Below, piece by piece: positions 8,571 through 17,472 of a stretch of DNA of 64,000 nucleotides. The notes beneath the pieces are model-generated. The model was given only the letters and a program-made list of their open reading frames with translations. It was not told the DNA's origin and did no database searches. The number at the start of each line of letters is the position of its first letter. Positions within the stretch are counted from its first letter, which is position 1. The stretch covers positions 13,992 through 77,991 of the forward strand of contig USBB01000008.1 of assembly GCA_900552795.1 (NCBI GenBank), given 5' to 3'. The stretch is from an uncultured Eubacterium sp. GTDB taxonomy: Bacteria; Bacillota; Clostridia; Lachnospirales; Lachnospiraceae. The position numbers and the translations under genes were made by a program.

Positions 8571-10013
8571 ATGAAATTAAATTTAATTACAAAATTTTTA
8601 TGTATTTACATTGCAATATCTATACTTGGATTTATCGGTGTTTCTTCAATAATATACAGAATAGACTACAATAATGTCCACGACGAAGAAGAAGATAATC
8701 TTTACCGTCAGGCAGTATCAATTGCCCAGGAATTTGCACCCGACTATTTTAATAATGAGCGGTTAAAACTTATAAATCTTGAGTTAAAAACGATTTCAAA
8801 GCTAAACGAATCAAGAATTATGTTTATAGATATGTCTGGCAACGTAATACTTGATACAGGATATGCTAACGGAGCCGACGAAAACGGCGTACTTTATAAT
8901 ATTGAAGATTTTAATTTTGATTCATTAGGTGCTGCTCACTCTACAATAGGGAATTTTTATGGTATATTCCAAGAAAAGACATTAAGCGCATTTGCCCCTA
9001 TTACAAATAAATTTGTCATGAAAGGCTATGTTGTTGTTCATCTTCCTGAATCAATTATTACTGACCGCGTGTATACAACGTTTGATACAAACTACTACAC
9101 TCTCCTTATGATGCTTATTTTATGTCTCGGTTTTGTCGGAATGTATATAATAAACATACATAAACCGATAAAAGTGCTTTCAAAGGCAATCAATGAATAC
9201 GGAAAAGGAAATCTTGAATACAGAATAAGTCTGCACAACAACGATGAAATAGGTCAGTTAGCTGTTTCTCTTGATTATATGGCATCAAAGCTAAATGAAA
9301 TGGATGAATTTCAACAAAAATTTTTATCAAATATATCTCATGATTTCAGATCGCCTCTTACTTCAATAAAAGGATATCTCGAAGCTATCTCTGACGGAAC
9401 TATTCCACCGGAAATGGTTAATAAATACATCAATATTGTGCTTTTTGAGACTGAGCGCCTTACAAAGCTTACAAGCAACATCCTGACCTTAAATGACCTC
9501 GATGCAAAAGCTGCAAGACTCGAACTTGGAAATTTTGATATAAATCCTATTATACGCCACACAATTGAGACATTCGAGGGAACCTGCAAAAAGAAGCACA
9601 TACAATTCCAGCTTACCTTTTCGGGCGAGACTGCATTTGTATATGCAGACAAAAGCAAGATACAGCAGGTAATATATAACCTTATTGACAATGCCATTAA
9701 ATTCAGCAGGGAAAATTCTTATATTTTCATAACTGTAAAAGAAAAAGGCGAAAAAATCTATACATCAATCAAAGATACCGGCGTCGGTATATCAAAAGAA
9801 AATCTTGGAAAAATATGGGATAGATTTTACAAATCAGATTCATCAAGGGGACGTGATAAGAAAGGCTCCGGACTCGGACTTTCAATAACAAAAGAAATTA
9901 TTGAAACTCACGGTGAAAATATAGACGTTATAAGCACTGAGGGCGTCGGAACTGAATTTATATTTACACTTCCTATATCAAAAAAGAACAGCACACCGTC
10001 ATCCACCCAATAA
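8571..10013 (+). CDS. Sensor histidine kinase (HAMP-HisKA-HATPase)
   Basis: Membrane segment 1 (FLCIYIAISILGFIGVSSII) and segment 2 (LLMMLILCLGFVGMYII) flank an extracytoplasmic sensor domain of roughly 140 residues. A HAMP linker, the phosphorylated His in ISHDFRSPLTSIKGY, and HATPase motifs NLIDNAIKFS, DTGVGIS and GSGLGLS follow. It phosphorylates the adjacent regulator at 7822. The last codons are part of the hairpin at 9991-10033, so termination structure and coding sequence overlap. Confidence 0.92.
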   Translation: MKLNLITKFLCIYIAISILGFIGVSSIIYRIDYNNVHDEEEDNLYRQAVSIAQEFAPDYFNNERLKLINLELKTISKLNESRIMFIDMSGNVILDTGYANGADENGVLYNIEDFNFDSLGAAHSTIGNFYGIFQEKTLSAFAPITNKFVMKGYVVVHLPESIITDRVYTTFDTNYYTLLMMLILCLGFVGMYIINIHKPIKVLSKAINEYGKGNLEYRISLHNNDEIGQLAVSLDYMASKLNEMDEFQQKFLSNISHDFRSPLTSIKGYLEAISDGTIPPEMVNKYINIVLFETERLTKLTSNILTLNDLDAKAARLELGNFDINPIIRHTIETFEGTCKKKHIQFQLTFSGETAFVYADKSKIQQVIYNLIDNAIKFSRENSYIFITVKEKGEKIYTSIKDTGVGISKENLGKIWDRFYKSDSSRGRDKKGSGLGLSITKEIIETHGENIDVISTEGVGTEFIFTLPISKKNSTPSSTQ

Positions 10014-10033
10014 ATTGGGTGATGGCAGTGTGC
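9991..10033. terminator. Bidirectional terminator hairpin
   Basis: GCACACCGTCATCCACCCAAT pairs with ATTGGGTGATGGCAGTGTGC with few mismatches. The kinase stop codon lies in the loop. It separates the plus-strand two-component genes from the convergent trmL gene. The U-tract is weak on both strands. Confidence 0.6.
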
Positions 10034-10066
10034 CCATTTACATTATTTATCACATCATTTATTATA

Positions 10067-10564
10067 TTATTCTTTCCAGTGCATATGATGAAGCTCTCCT
10101 GCAAGATTCATATCTGCAAAATTATTTTGTCTTAATGCCTCATACAATACAATAGCAACCGAATTAGACAGATTAAGAGAACGTATATCACCAACCATCG
10201 GGATTCTTATGCAGTTTTCTTCGTTATTTACAAGTATTTCTTCAGGTATGCCCGCACTCTCTTTTCCAAACATTATATAACAGTCATCCTCGTAATTTAC
10301 CTGTGTATAAGTCTTATGAGCCTTTGTCGTCGCCATATAAATCCTGGCACCTGGGTTTTTATTAAGAAAATCCTCGTAATCATCATATACCAGAACATCA
10401 AGCTTATCCCAGTAATCAAGTCCGGCTCTTTTTACAGCCTTCTCATTTAATTTAAATCCAAGAGGTTCAATAAGGTGCAGCCTTGTTCCCGTAGCCACAC
10501 AAGTCCTTCCTATATTACCTGTATTTGCAGGCATCTCCGGTTCATGCAAAACTATATTCAACAT
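10067..10564 (-). CDS. trmL: tRNA (cytidine/uridine-34-2'-O)-methyltransferase
   Basis: This is a SPOUT-fold enzyme that 2'-O-methylates the wobble base of tRNA-Leu isoacceptors. It opens MLNIVLHEPEMPANTGNIGR, which contains the NTGNIGR signature, and has the knot segment SLNLSNSVAIVLYEALRQ near the C-terminus and FGKESAGIPEE in the middle. The length of 165 is typical. It is last in a run of minus-strand genes, 5 bases after the CheX-like gene, which suggests co-transcription. Confidence 0.92.
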   Translation of the reverse strand: MLNIVLHEPEMPANTGNIGRTCVATGTRLHLIEPLGFKLNEKAVKRAGLDYWDKLDVLVYDDYEDFLNKNPGARIYMATTKAHKTYTQVNYEDDCYIMFGKESAGIPEEILVNNEENCIRIPMVGDIRSLNLSNSVAIVLYEALRQNNFADMNLAGELHHMHWKE

Positions 10565-10569
10565 AATTA

Positions 10570-11034
10570 TTAACCCTTTACCGCTACATCAAGTTCTATT
10601 GTAATATCATCTCCGCTTAACGGAACACATATATTTTTTGCAAAAGACTGCGCAAATTTGATATTTCCCCTGCAGACTGTCGGTGGTGTTATATCTACTG
10701 CAACTCCCTTTGTCGAAAGAATCGTAGCCGCATTTCCCATAATCATATTGCCCAGTTCACTTATAGCACTTATTGCCATGTCGTCAAGAGCTGTAACAGG
10801 CATTCCCATCATCATCCTTGATGCAATTTCCAAGGCTTTTGTACATGAAAGTGCTATCATAACCTGACCACGCATCTCTCCTGTAAGACCTATCATTATA
10901 ACCACAGAGTCTTCGGCAAATTCCGTGGATTTAATATATGGCTTTCCTATTTTCATTTCTATCTGACAGATATCTTTAATAATGTTCGAAGCTGCCATCA
11001 AAAATGGATTGATATATTCGACATTTATACTCAT
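10570..11034 (-). CDS. CheX/CheC-type chemotaxis phosphatase-like protein
   Basis: A 154-residue protein with the CheX architecture. The family E-x2-N catalytic motif is visible in ISELGNMIMGNAATIL, with only one such motif, as in CheX rather than CheC. CheX proteins dephosphorylate CheY-P; many single-copy forms occur away from motility genes. No other chemotaxis gene is seen here. The internal methionine at 11034 (MSINVEYINPF) is used because GGAGGTACAT sits directly before it. The substrate regulator is unknown. Confidence 0.8.
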   Translation of the reverse strand: MSINVEYINPFLMAASNIIKDICQIEMKIGKPYIKSTEFAEDSVVIMIGLTGEMRGQVMIALSCTKALEIASRMMMGMPVTALDDMAISAISELGNMIMGNAATILSTKGVAVDITPPTVCRGNIKFAQSFAKNICVPLSGDDITIELDVAVKG

Positions 11035-11072
11035 ATGTACCTCCACCAGTTAAAAATTTATATCTTAAATAT

Positions 11073-12236
11073 TTAACTGTCTATTCTGTTAATAAAATTT
11101 TTTATTCTTTCAAGCCCTACTTTAAGATTTTCTATAGAATATGCATATGATATTCTTACATAGCCCTCACCGCACGCACCAAACGCTGTACCAGGCACTA
11201 CTGCCAGTTTTTCTTCCTGTAAAAGCTTTGTACAGAATTCTTCTGATGTCATGCCGAATTTTTTTATTGACGGAAATACATAAAATGCCCCAAACGGTTC
11301 AAAACATTCAATGCCCATCTGTTCAAATGCATTCAGCAAATATCTCCTTCTTTGATTATACGCCTCAACCATTTTGCTTACTTCTGCATCACAGTTACGC
11401 ATAGCTTCAACTGCCGCAAACTGGCTGTTTGTAGGTGCGCACATAATGGCAAACTGATGAAGCTTAATCATCTGTTCCATTATATTATGAGGCGCGCAGG
11501 CATATCCAAGTCTCCAGCCTGTCATTGCAAAGGCTTTTGAAAAACCGTTAATAACAACTGTACGCTCTTTCATGCCCGGAAACGAGGCAATTGAACAATG
11601 TCTGTTATCATATGTAAGCTCTGCATAAATTTCATCCGATATAACAAACAAATCATTTTCAATTATAACAGGAACAAGCTCTGCAAGTTCTTCCTTTGTC
11701 ATTACAGCTCCTGTAGGATTATTAGGAAATGCAAGTATTAAAATCTTTGTTTTATCGGTTATACTCTCCTCAAGCTGCTTTCTTGTAAGCTTGAAATTAT
11801 TTTCCTCTTTCAGCTCTATCACAACAGGAACCGCATCTGCCATAACCGCACAAGGCACATATGAAACATAGCATGGCTGCGGAATAAGCACTTCATCTCC
11901 CGGATCTGTCATACATCGCAGTGCAACGTCAATGGCTTCACTGCCGCCTACAGTCACCATAATCTCTTTAGCTGCATCATAAGAAAGACCGTATTTTCTT
12001 GAAACATATGAGCTTATCTCATTTCTAAGCTCCATCAGACCGGCATTTGATGTATAAAAGGTTCTTCCCTTTTCAAGTGAATAGATACCTTCCTCCCTGA
12101 CTCTCCATGGCGTATCAAAATCAGGCTCGCCGACACCAAGTGAAATAGCTCCCGGCATATCATTAACCACATCGAAGAATTTACGTATTCCTGATGGTTC
12201 TATATCTACGATTTTTTTTGATAATGGATTTCTCAT
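11073..12236 (-). CDS. Class I/II PLP-dependent aminotransferase
   Basis: A fold-type I aminotransferase of about 387 residues. The PLP lysine lies in INGFSKAFAMTGWRLGYA, the Asn/Asp/Tyr pocket is visible as FPNNPTGAV, SDEIYAELTY and YTSN, and the C-terminal Arg is in GYVRISYA. It resembles the aspartate/aromatic or PatA-like group. The start codon overlaps the stop of the preceding Lrp/AsnC regulator (ATGA), so the two are translationally coupled. The pairing suggests an amino acid catabolism or balance role, but the substrate is not predictable. Confidence 0.88.
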   Translation of the reverse strand: MRNPLSKKIVDIEPSGIRKFFDVVNDMPGAISLGVGEPDFDTPWRVREEGIYSLEKGRTFYTSNAGLMELRNEISSYVSRKYGLSYDAAKEIMVTVGGSEAIDVALRCMTDPGDEVLIPQPCYVSYVPCAVMADAVPVVIELKEENNFKLTRKQLEESITDKTKILILAFPNNPTGAVMTKEELAELVPVIIENDLFVISDEIYAELTYDNRHCSIASFPGMKERTVVINGFSKAFAMTGWRLGYACAPHNIMEQMIKLHQFAIMCAPTNSQFAAVEAMRNCDAEVSKMVEAYNQRRRYLLNAFEQMGIECFEPFGAFYVFPSIKKFGMTSEEFCTKLLQEEKLAVVPGTAFGACGEGYVRISYAYSIENLKVGLERIKNFINRIDS

Positions 12237-12715
12237 GGTGTTACCAGCATCCTTTCATCTTTTTGAGGTGCATCAAGTACCTTTCCGTAGTCCTTATATT
12301 TCTTTAAAACAAAATGTGTGGATGTACTTAATACAGCATCAAGAGTTGCAAGCTTGCTTGATACAAACTGCGCAACCGATTTCATAGATTTACCTTCTAT
12401 TATCACAGTGAAATCAAATCCGCCTGACATTAAATAAACCGATGTTATCTCATCATACTGGTAAATTCTTTCCGCAATGCTGTCAAAGCCAAGACCTCTT
12501 TGCGGAGTAACCTTAACCTCAATAAGCGCCGTTACCTTTTCGTCACTCGTCTTATCCCAGTTTATGATAGTATTGTAACCGCAAATCACATGCTCTTTTT
12601 CCATATCAGCAATCTCATTTGCGACCTCAGTCTCAGAAATTCCAAGCATCACTGCCATATCCTTTAAATCTATTCTGCTGTTTTTTTCCAGCATATTTAA
12701 AATCTGCTCTCTCAT
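12233..12715 (-). CDS. Lrp/AsnC-family transcriptional regulator
   Basis: An N-terminal HTH (ILNMLEKNSRIDLKDMAVMLGI) is followed by an RAM/AsnC ligand domain (TALIEVKVTP ... FDFTVIIEG). The length is about 160 residues. The start at 12715 is chosen because GTGAGGTGGCGTTG is immediately upstream; the frame is open further but that region belongs to the preceding gene. It overlaps the aminotransferase start and probably controls this operon in response to an amino acid. Confidence 0.88.
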   Translation of the reverse strand: MREQILNMLEKNSRIDLKDMAVMLGISETEVANEIADMEKEHVICGYNTIINWDKTSDEKVTALIEVKVTPQRGLGFDSIAERIYQYDEITSVYLMSGGFDFTVIIEGKSMKSVAQFVSSKLATLDAVLSTSTHFVLKKYKDYGKVLDAPQKDERMLVTP

Positions 12716-12734
12716 CAACGCCACCTCACAATTA

Positions 12735-13712
12735 TTAATCAATAAACTTATAAACCTCATCAGGCTCCGGCACATCAAGGAATCGCACTTCGTCAAGATT
12801 GCGGATTATCTTATCGTTACCGGCAGTCGTTTGTCCTATTACGCTTGCAGATATGCCATGACTGTTTAATGTATCTATTATATCACATCCATATTCCACT
12901 GTCATCAGTAAACATCCCGTGGAATTAAGCTTATAAGGATTTATATCATACAGTTCACATATTTCGATTATCTCCTGACATACCGGAATACTTCTAAAAT
13001 CAATATCAAGGCCAACGCCTGCTGCCTGTGCAAAATTCCACAACGCCGCAAATATCCCTCCGTCAGATACATCAGTCATAGCAGTAACACCTGACTGCTT
13101 TGCAAGTTCCGCCTCTTTTGCAATTAAAAGAGTTTCCCTACCCGCATACGCTTTATCAAGCACATCCTGACTGAAACGCTCAAGAAGCTCTTCCTTTTTC
13201 TCATCAATGATTTTCTGGATTCCGCCTATGCCAATCCATTTAGTCATGATAACCTGCTGACCAGGAGCTGCATTTTTGTACGACACCAAATTATAAGAGT
13301 CACTCACTCCTATTCCGGTAACCGAAACCTGAGGTTTAAGCACACTTCCTCTTACACTCGTATGACCGCCCGATATATCAAAGCCTGCCAGCCTGCAATC
13401 ACTGTCTATATCTTTCATTAAGTTTTTTAACTTTATTTCCCTGCATGACTCCGGCATAACTATAGAAATCTGCGCCGACACCGGCTTACCTGCGCAAGCC
13501 GCTATATTATTGGCAGCATTTATAACAGGATTAATACCGTTATCGGTAGATGTAAGCACATATGTATCCTTGCCCTTTTCATGTTTTATCTTAAAACCGC
13601 CGCAGTCCATTCCCACTGCAGGTCTTTTTTCTATGAAAGAATCTTTTCTTTTTGTTATAATTTTATGCACTGACCTGCTTAAAATGGTATTAGATATTTT
13701 TCCTTTTTTCAC
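12735..13712 (-). CDS. AIR synthase-related (PurM/HypE/ThiL superfamily) protein
   Basis: The protein shows the two-domain AIR-synthase fold. Segments typical of the family are the Asn/Asp-rich metal-ATP site (STDNGINPVINAANNIAAC), GGHTSVRGS and the glycine-rich second domain (TMTDVSDGGIFAALWNFAQA). Members phosphorylate or activate small substrates with ATP. It is not PurM itself, since purine genes are absent and the sequence differs. The start is a GTG at 13712 behind AGAGAGGATAATT; the longer reading frame would overlap the 35-aa peptide gene. It precedes an AsnC regulator and an aminotransferase, which hints at amino acid or cofactor metabolism. Confidence 0.72.
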   Translation of the reverse strand: MKKGKISNTILSRSVHKIITKRKDSFIEKRPAVGMDCGGFKIKHEKGKDTYVLTSTDNGINPVINAANNIAACAGKPVSAQISIVMPESCREIKLKNLMKDIDSDCRLAGFDISGGHTSVRGSVLKPQVSVTGIGVSDSYNLVSYKNAAPGQQVIMTKWIGIGGIQKIIDEKKEELLERFSQDVLDKAYAGRETLLIAKEAELAKQSGVTAMTDVSDGGIFAALWNFAQAAGVGLDIDFRSIPVCQEIIEICELYDINPYKLNSTGCLLMTVEYGCDIIDTLNSHGISASVIGQTTAGNDKIIRNLDEVRFLDVPEPDEVYKFID

Positions 13713-13755
13713 AATTATCCTCTCTTGCCACAAAGCTTTAAATGTTATATCATAA

Positions 13756-13863
13756 TTAAAGCATTGCTGAAACAACCATCGGCGCAACCATAGCCAGAAC
13801 AAGTACAACTATTATAATTGCCGAAATTGTTTTCTTTGTTTTTTTGTTATTTAAATTAATCAT
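13756..13863 (-). CDS. 35-aa hydrophobic small membrane protein
   Basis: A 35-codon frame starts at ATG 13861-13863 after AAAAGAGGTTAGT. The product has a basic head (MINLNNKKTKKTISA) and one hydrophobic helix (IIIVVLVLAMVAPMVVSAML). This is the layout of short Firmicute membrane peptides. It lies 43 bases upstream of the AIR-synthase-like gene and is probably the first cistron of that operon. The ribosome binding segment belongs to the shared leader type of this window. Its function is unknown; it may be a signal-anchored accessory peptide or a leader. Confidence 0.6.
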   Translation of the reverse strand: MINLNNKKTKKTISAIIIVVLVLAMVAPMVVSAML

Positions 13864-13975
13864 ACTAACCTCTTTTCTGCGCTGTTTTTTTCATAACAAG
13901 TTTGCTGTCAGACAGCACGAAAGACACAAACTTTTAAGTGCCGCAAAACCAAATACAAATAAAGGATTTATTAAT

Positions 13976-14650
13976 ATGCAGCTGTTATTGCCCTATTTTA
14001 TAATATTAATCATTGTGTTTCAATTATATCTTAGAAAAAATTCAAAAAAGGATAAATTTTCCGAAGCGCGCTATTGGGAGCGCGAACGTAAAGCAAACAA
14101 CGTGCGAAAACAGGATATAGAAAATCTTGATTATATTTCTGTACCCGATAATCTCCCTGCTGTCACTTACGGCCTCACCGATACTGCTGTTACGTCAAAT
14201 TCATCAAATAATTCCTGCGGTCAATTTACCGGTACTTCCGATAAGTTTTGTGCCGCTCTGTCTGCCTACCATGAAATTATGTCCCTTAAAGGTCAACGAA
14301 TACTTAACCTTACAGGACTTTCCAACACAGATTTAAAGCTTAAATATGGCCCGGCAAACCTTGCACTTTTATCATCATATGATGAAAACTATACAAAACT
14401 TGTCAGAAGCCTTCATACATGCGGCAAATATTTTATGGAAACAGGCAATACTGCCGATGGATTAAAATACCTCGAATTTGCAATTAAATGTCAAACTGAC
14501 ATAAGTGCAACATATACGATACTTGCAGAATATTATCACAATCATAACGAATATGAAAAAATAGCATTACTTGCAGATACTGCCTCTAAGCTTAATTCAA
14601 TGTCAAAAGACGTGATAGAAAGTAAGCTAAAGACTTATCTTAACAAGTAA
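13976..14650 (+). CDS. Single-pass membrane protein with TPR-like C-terminal half
   Basis: The start at 13976 (MQLLLPYFIILIIVF) follows AAAGGATTTATTAAT and puts a membrane helix at the N-terminus, with a basic segment (LRKNSKKDK) after it. A Ser/Asn-rich linker is followed by helices in TPR spacing (FMETGNTADGLKYLEFAIKC, TYTILAEYYHNHNEYEKIAL). It is divergent from the 35-aa peptide gene and convergent with the exonuclease gene. No enzymatic motif is visible; a scaffold role at the membrane is inferred from TPR repeats only. Confidence 0.65.
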   Translation: MQLLLPYFIILIIVFQLYLRKNSKKDKFSEARYWERERKANNVRKQDIENLDYISVPDNLPAVTYGLTDTAVTSNSSNNSCGQFTGTSDKFCAALSAYHEIMSLKGQRILNLTGLSNTDLKLKYGPANLALLSSYDENYTKLVRSLHTCGKYFMETGNTADGLKYLEFAIKCQTDISATYTILAEYYHNHNEYEKIALLADTASKLNSMSKDVIESKLKTYLNK

Positions 14651-14669
14651 CGCTGCACTATTTACTTTA

Positions 14670-15371
14670 TTATTTACCATATTGGCCTATTATACCGTCA
14701 ATAAGCTTCGATGCTTTGCTTTTTGTAAGAGCTTCGACATCCTGTGCCAATATTATACCATGTTTTTCGATAAGGCTTAAAAGATATCTCTTTTGAGCCT
14801 GCGTAATCGGACTGTCCTTTTTGACCTGATAGTTAAGTGTTATAAGCTCGTCAAATCCGTTATCGTCAGGCTTTATGCAATAAAGTGCATTAAAAAGCTT
14901 TATTGCACTCACAGCATCATCATAAGCTCTGTGAGAGTTTCCTGCATCAATATTAAAATATCTGCAAAGGTATTCAAGATTTTTATGTTCCACCTCAGGC
15001 AGAAGCCTTCTTGCAAGCTTAAGAGTGTCAATTCCCTGTCTTTCAAACTTAATATTATTATTTACTGCTGCTTTTTTTATAAAGCTGTAATCAAATATAA
15101 CATTATGTCCAAGTATCGGCAGTTCCTGCATAAAGTCAATTATCTCAAATATAACGTCATTTATAACAGGCTTATCGTTCAGCATCTGCTGTGTGATTCC
15201 GGTAAGCTGCGTAATCCTTTCTGAAATCATCTCCTGCGGATTAATAAGACAACTGTACTTATCTTCTATCCTGCCATCTATTACTTTCGCCATTCCAATC
15301 TCAATTATTTTATCACTTGCCGGATTTAAACCTGAAGTTTCTATATCTAACGCAATATAATTATTTATCAT
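14670..15371 (-). CDS. DEDDh 3'-5' exonuclease (PolC/DnaQ-type)
   Basis: The three exonuclease motifs are clear: Exo I ALDIETSGLNP, Exo II LGHNVIFDYSFI and Exo III HRAYDDAVSA, with the DEDDh histidine in HRAYD. The first 170 residues match the PolC-associated proofreading fold. A C-terminal tail of about 60 residues (ITQAQKRYLLSLIEKHGI ... ASKLIDGII) is a helical add-on, probably nucleic acid binding. The start at 15371 overlaps the end of the GGDEF gene by 11 bases, so the two are translationally coupled. This linkage to a signalling protein is odd for a repair enzyme. Confidence 0.87.
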   Translation of the reverse strand: MINNYIALDIETSGLNPASDKIIEIGMAKVIDGRIEDKYSCLINPQEMISERITQLTGITQQMLNDKPVINDVIFEIIDFMQELPILGHNVIFDYSFIKKAAVNNNIKFERQGIDTLKLARRLLPEVEHKNLEYLCRYFNIDAGNSHRAYDDAVSAIKLFNALYCIKPDDNGFDELITLNYQVKKDSPITQAQKRYLLSLIEKHGIILAQDVEALTKSKASKLIDGIIGQYGK

Positions 15372-17160
15372 CTCTGTAACCCATTCCAATCATATTACCA
15401 AGTATTGCAAGATACATTATATCCATCTCACTCCACTTGCTCATCTGCTTATGTCTGTTAAAAGATACGATGCAACTGTCATTACAATCCTGAACAATAA
15501 ACTGTATGGCCTGACATACACCTGCCTGGGACAATTCCTTAAATGCGGTTTTTGCCACACGCTCAAAGAAATTTATATTATCAATAACCATAATTCCGTC
15601 TTCCGTAAAACTTGGTATATAATTATCCTTTCCAAGATAACCTGCATCTGTTGACCGAAACTCTCCGCATACAACATGTGTCTGCCAGTTTACACTGTTT
15701 TCATCATTATCATTACACAAATTCTCTTGCGGCTGTTTCTCGTACACAACAATACTGTCTAACACAAATGCAAGCATAACTTTATCATATACCCTTAAGA
15801 GACCTTCTTTGCCAAGCTTTCTGTATTCATTTACCACATCATTTACAACACTTATTTTTCTGTATTTATAAAAGGCAAGCTCCTCATCCTTAAGCATACC
15901 CTCACCATTTATGTATCCATAGTGCAAATCATAGTGATATATTACATATCTGTTTTTGCCCTTTTCCTTTGCAAGATAAAGCATTTTATCGGCTATATTA
16001 AATAACTCCGCATAATTATCTGCATTATTTGGATATGTTGCAGAGCCAATTGAACATGTAATATTTGGCTTATCATCACAATTATTGTAAAGCCACGCAA
16101 CATTATTCCTTATAGTCCTTAATACGCTTCGTATATCATCATTAGTTTTGAGTCCCTCAATAACAATAAACATCTCATCACCGCCGATGCGCCCTGCTAC
16201 TCCTTTACCCTCTACTGCAGCTTTTATAATGTCAGCAACAGCCCTTATAACCTCATCTCCAAACATGTGTCCATATCGGTCATTAATATTCTTAAAATTA
16301 TCTATATCAATAATAGCAATAGTTATATTATTATCAGGTTTTGCATCAATCAGACGCTTAACATATTCAGTTATCGCCCTCTTATTAAGCAAATCTGTTC
16401 CTGCATCCTGTTCTCCTTCAAATAAAGAAATATCAGAAGCATTACCGGTCACCGGATTAACAACTGATGCCGTTGCAATCACATGACATCTGCCATACCC
16501 ATCCTTTATTGTCTTTCCTTTTATAACGCACCACTCTTTTTTCACAGACGTTTCAAGCATTCTCATTCTTAATTCATGCGTAAAGCTCTGTGCACCTGTC
16601 GACATATCCTGATAAAGCTGCTCAAACGCATTAAGGCTTTTAATGTCAATATCATCATTAGCAAGCTTACTCTCTTTCCAGTTTTCAAGCGTTCCATTAT
16701 AAAAATTTATCTGCTGATGACTACCCATCATAAATATCCTGAGTTTTCCGCTGTCAACATCATAAGAAAAAAGCAGATTTTCAAACAGGCCGAAATACTC
16801 CCTATACCTGTTATTTTTCCCCTCTAAAATCTGAATTGTCTCATTATATGCAGAAATGTCCTGTATCTCTATATTGACTGTCTTTGATTTATCAATTAAA
16901 AATTCACCGCTCTCAAGTGACATCAGCATCCATCTGTATTTTCCGTTTGAATCAACCATTCTGAGCGCAATTACCGTATTTTCTCCCCTGTTTACAGTCT
17001 CCAGTGCCTCATCAAGCCTGTTCATGTCTCCCGGATGAACAGACATTGCAAGCTTATAAATTGCATTATTGCCTAAAAATGTATTAAAATGCTCGTCCGC
17101 AGAACAGATATTAAGCTGTTCATCAATCACAGCTCTTCCACGCAAATATTTCTCTCCCAT
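15361..17160 (-). CDS. PAS-GGDEF diguanylate cyclase with C-terminal sensor domain
   Basis: About 599 residues from the methionine at 17160 (MGEKYLRGRAV). Two N-terminal PAS-like domains (first ending in NIEIQDISAYNET) precede a GGDEF domain with DIDNFKNINDRYGHMFGDEV and the intact active site RIGGDEMF. Thus cyclic di-GMP synthesis is likely. The RxxD inhibitory site is not evident. About 180 residues after GGDEF resemble a GAF-type sensor (GIMVIDNINFFERVAKTAF). There is no membrane segment. The gene has a dedicated upstream region of about 170 bases including tRNA-Phe and is coupled to the exonuclease. Confidence 0.87.
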   Translation of the reverse strand: MGEKYLRGRAVIDEQLNICSADEHFNTFLGNNAIYKLAMSVHPGDMNRLDEALETVNRGENTVIALRMVDSNGKYRWMLMSLESGEFLIDKSKTVNIEIQDISAYNETIQILEGKNNRYREYFGLFENLLFSYDVDSGKLRIFMMGSHQQINFYNGTLENWKESKLANDDIDIKSLNAFEQLYQDMSTGAQSFTHELRMRMLETSVKKEWCVIKGKTIKDGYGRCHVIATASVVNPVTGNASDISLFEGEQDAGTDLLNKRAITEYVKRLIDAKPDNNITIAIIDIDNFKNINDRYGHMFGDEVIRAVADIIKAAVEGKGVAGRIGGDEMFIVIEGLKTNDDIRSVLRTIRNNVAWLYNNCDDKPNITCSIGSATYPNNADNYAELFNIADKMLYLAKEKGKNRYVIYHYDLHYGYINGEGMLKDEELAFYKYRKISVVNDVVNEYRKLGKEGLLRVYDKVMLAFVLDSIVVYEKQPQENLCNDNDENSVNWQTHVVCGEFRSTDAGYLGKDNYIPSFTEDGIMVIDNINFFERVAKTAFKELSQAGVCQAIQFIVQDCNDSCIVSFNRHKQMSKWSEMDIMYLAILGNMIGMGYRDDK

Positions 17161-17332
17161 AATTAAATCACCCACAAATGAATTTCTAAAATACATTATG
17201 CACTATCAGCGTAATAAATTCAAATATACATTTTTAATTCCCCATAAAGCGACAAAAAGTGCCAAACGACATTATATCGTTCTTGACACTCTAACCGTAA
17301 TTTATAAATATGTCCTATATAAATTAAAATAA

Positions 17333-17405
<73 letters not shown>

Positions 17406-17418
17406 AGATACAGTATTA

Positions 17419-17447
17419 AGTGTATCATGTTAACAGTTTTATGTCAA
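17419..17447 (-). promoter_or_regulatory. Housekeeping promoter for tRNA-Phe
   Basis: TTGACA and TACACT are separated by exactly 17 bases on the minus strand. The predicted start lies about 7 bases before the tRNA 5' end. It sits between the trmD stop and the tRNA. Confidence 0.8.
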
Positions 17448-17472
17448 GCTGTCGTGTACAGCATGCACACAT

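Noticed and set aside
9991..10033. Small antisense RNA at the kinase/trmL junction
   Set aside because: The inverted repeat fits a bidirectional terminator and there is no promoter around it.
10570..11034. Part of a chemotaxis operon
   Set aside because: No other che or flagellar gene is within the window; single CheX-like genes are common outside such operons.
15361..17160. c-di-GMP riboswitch in the GGDEF upstream DNA
   Set aside because: The 170 bases upstream hold tRNA-Phe and AT-rich DNA only; no GEMM-like structure was found.
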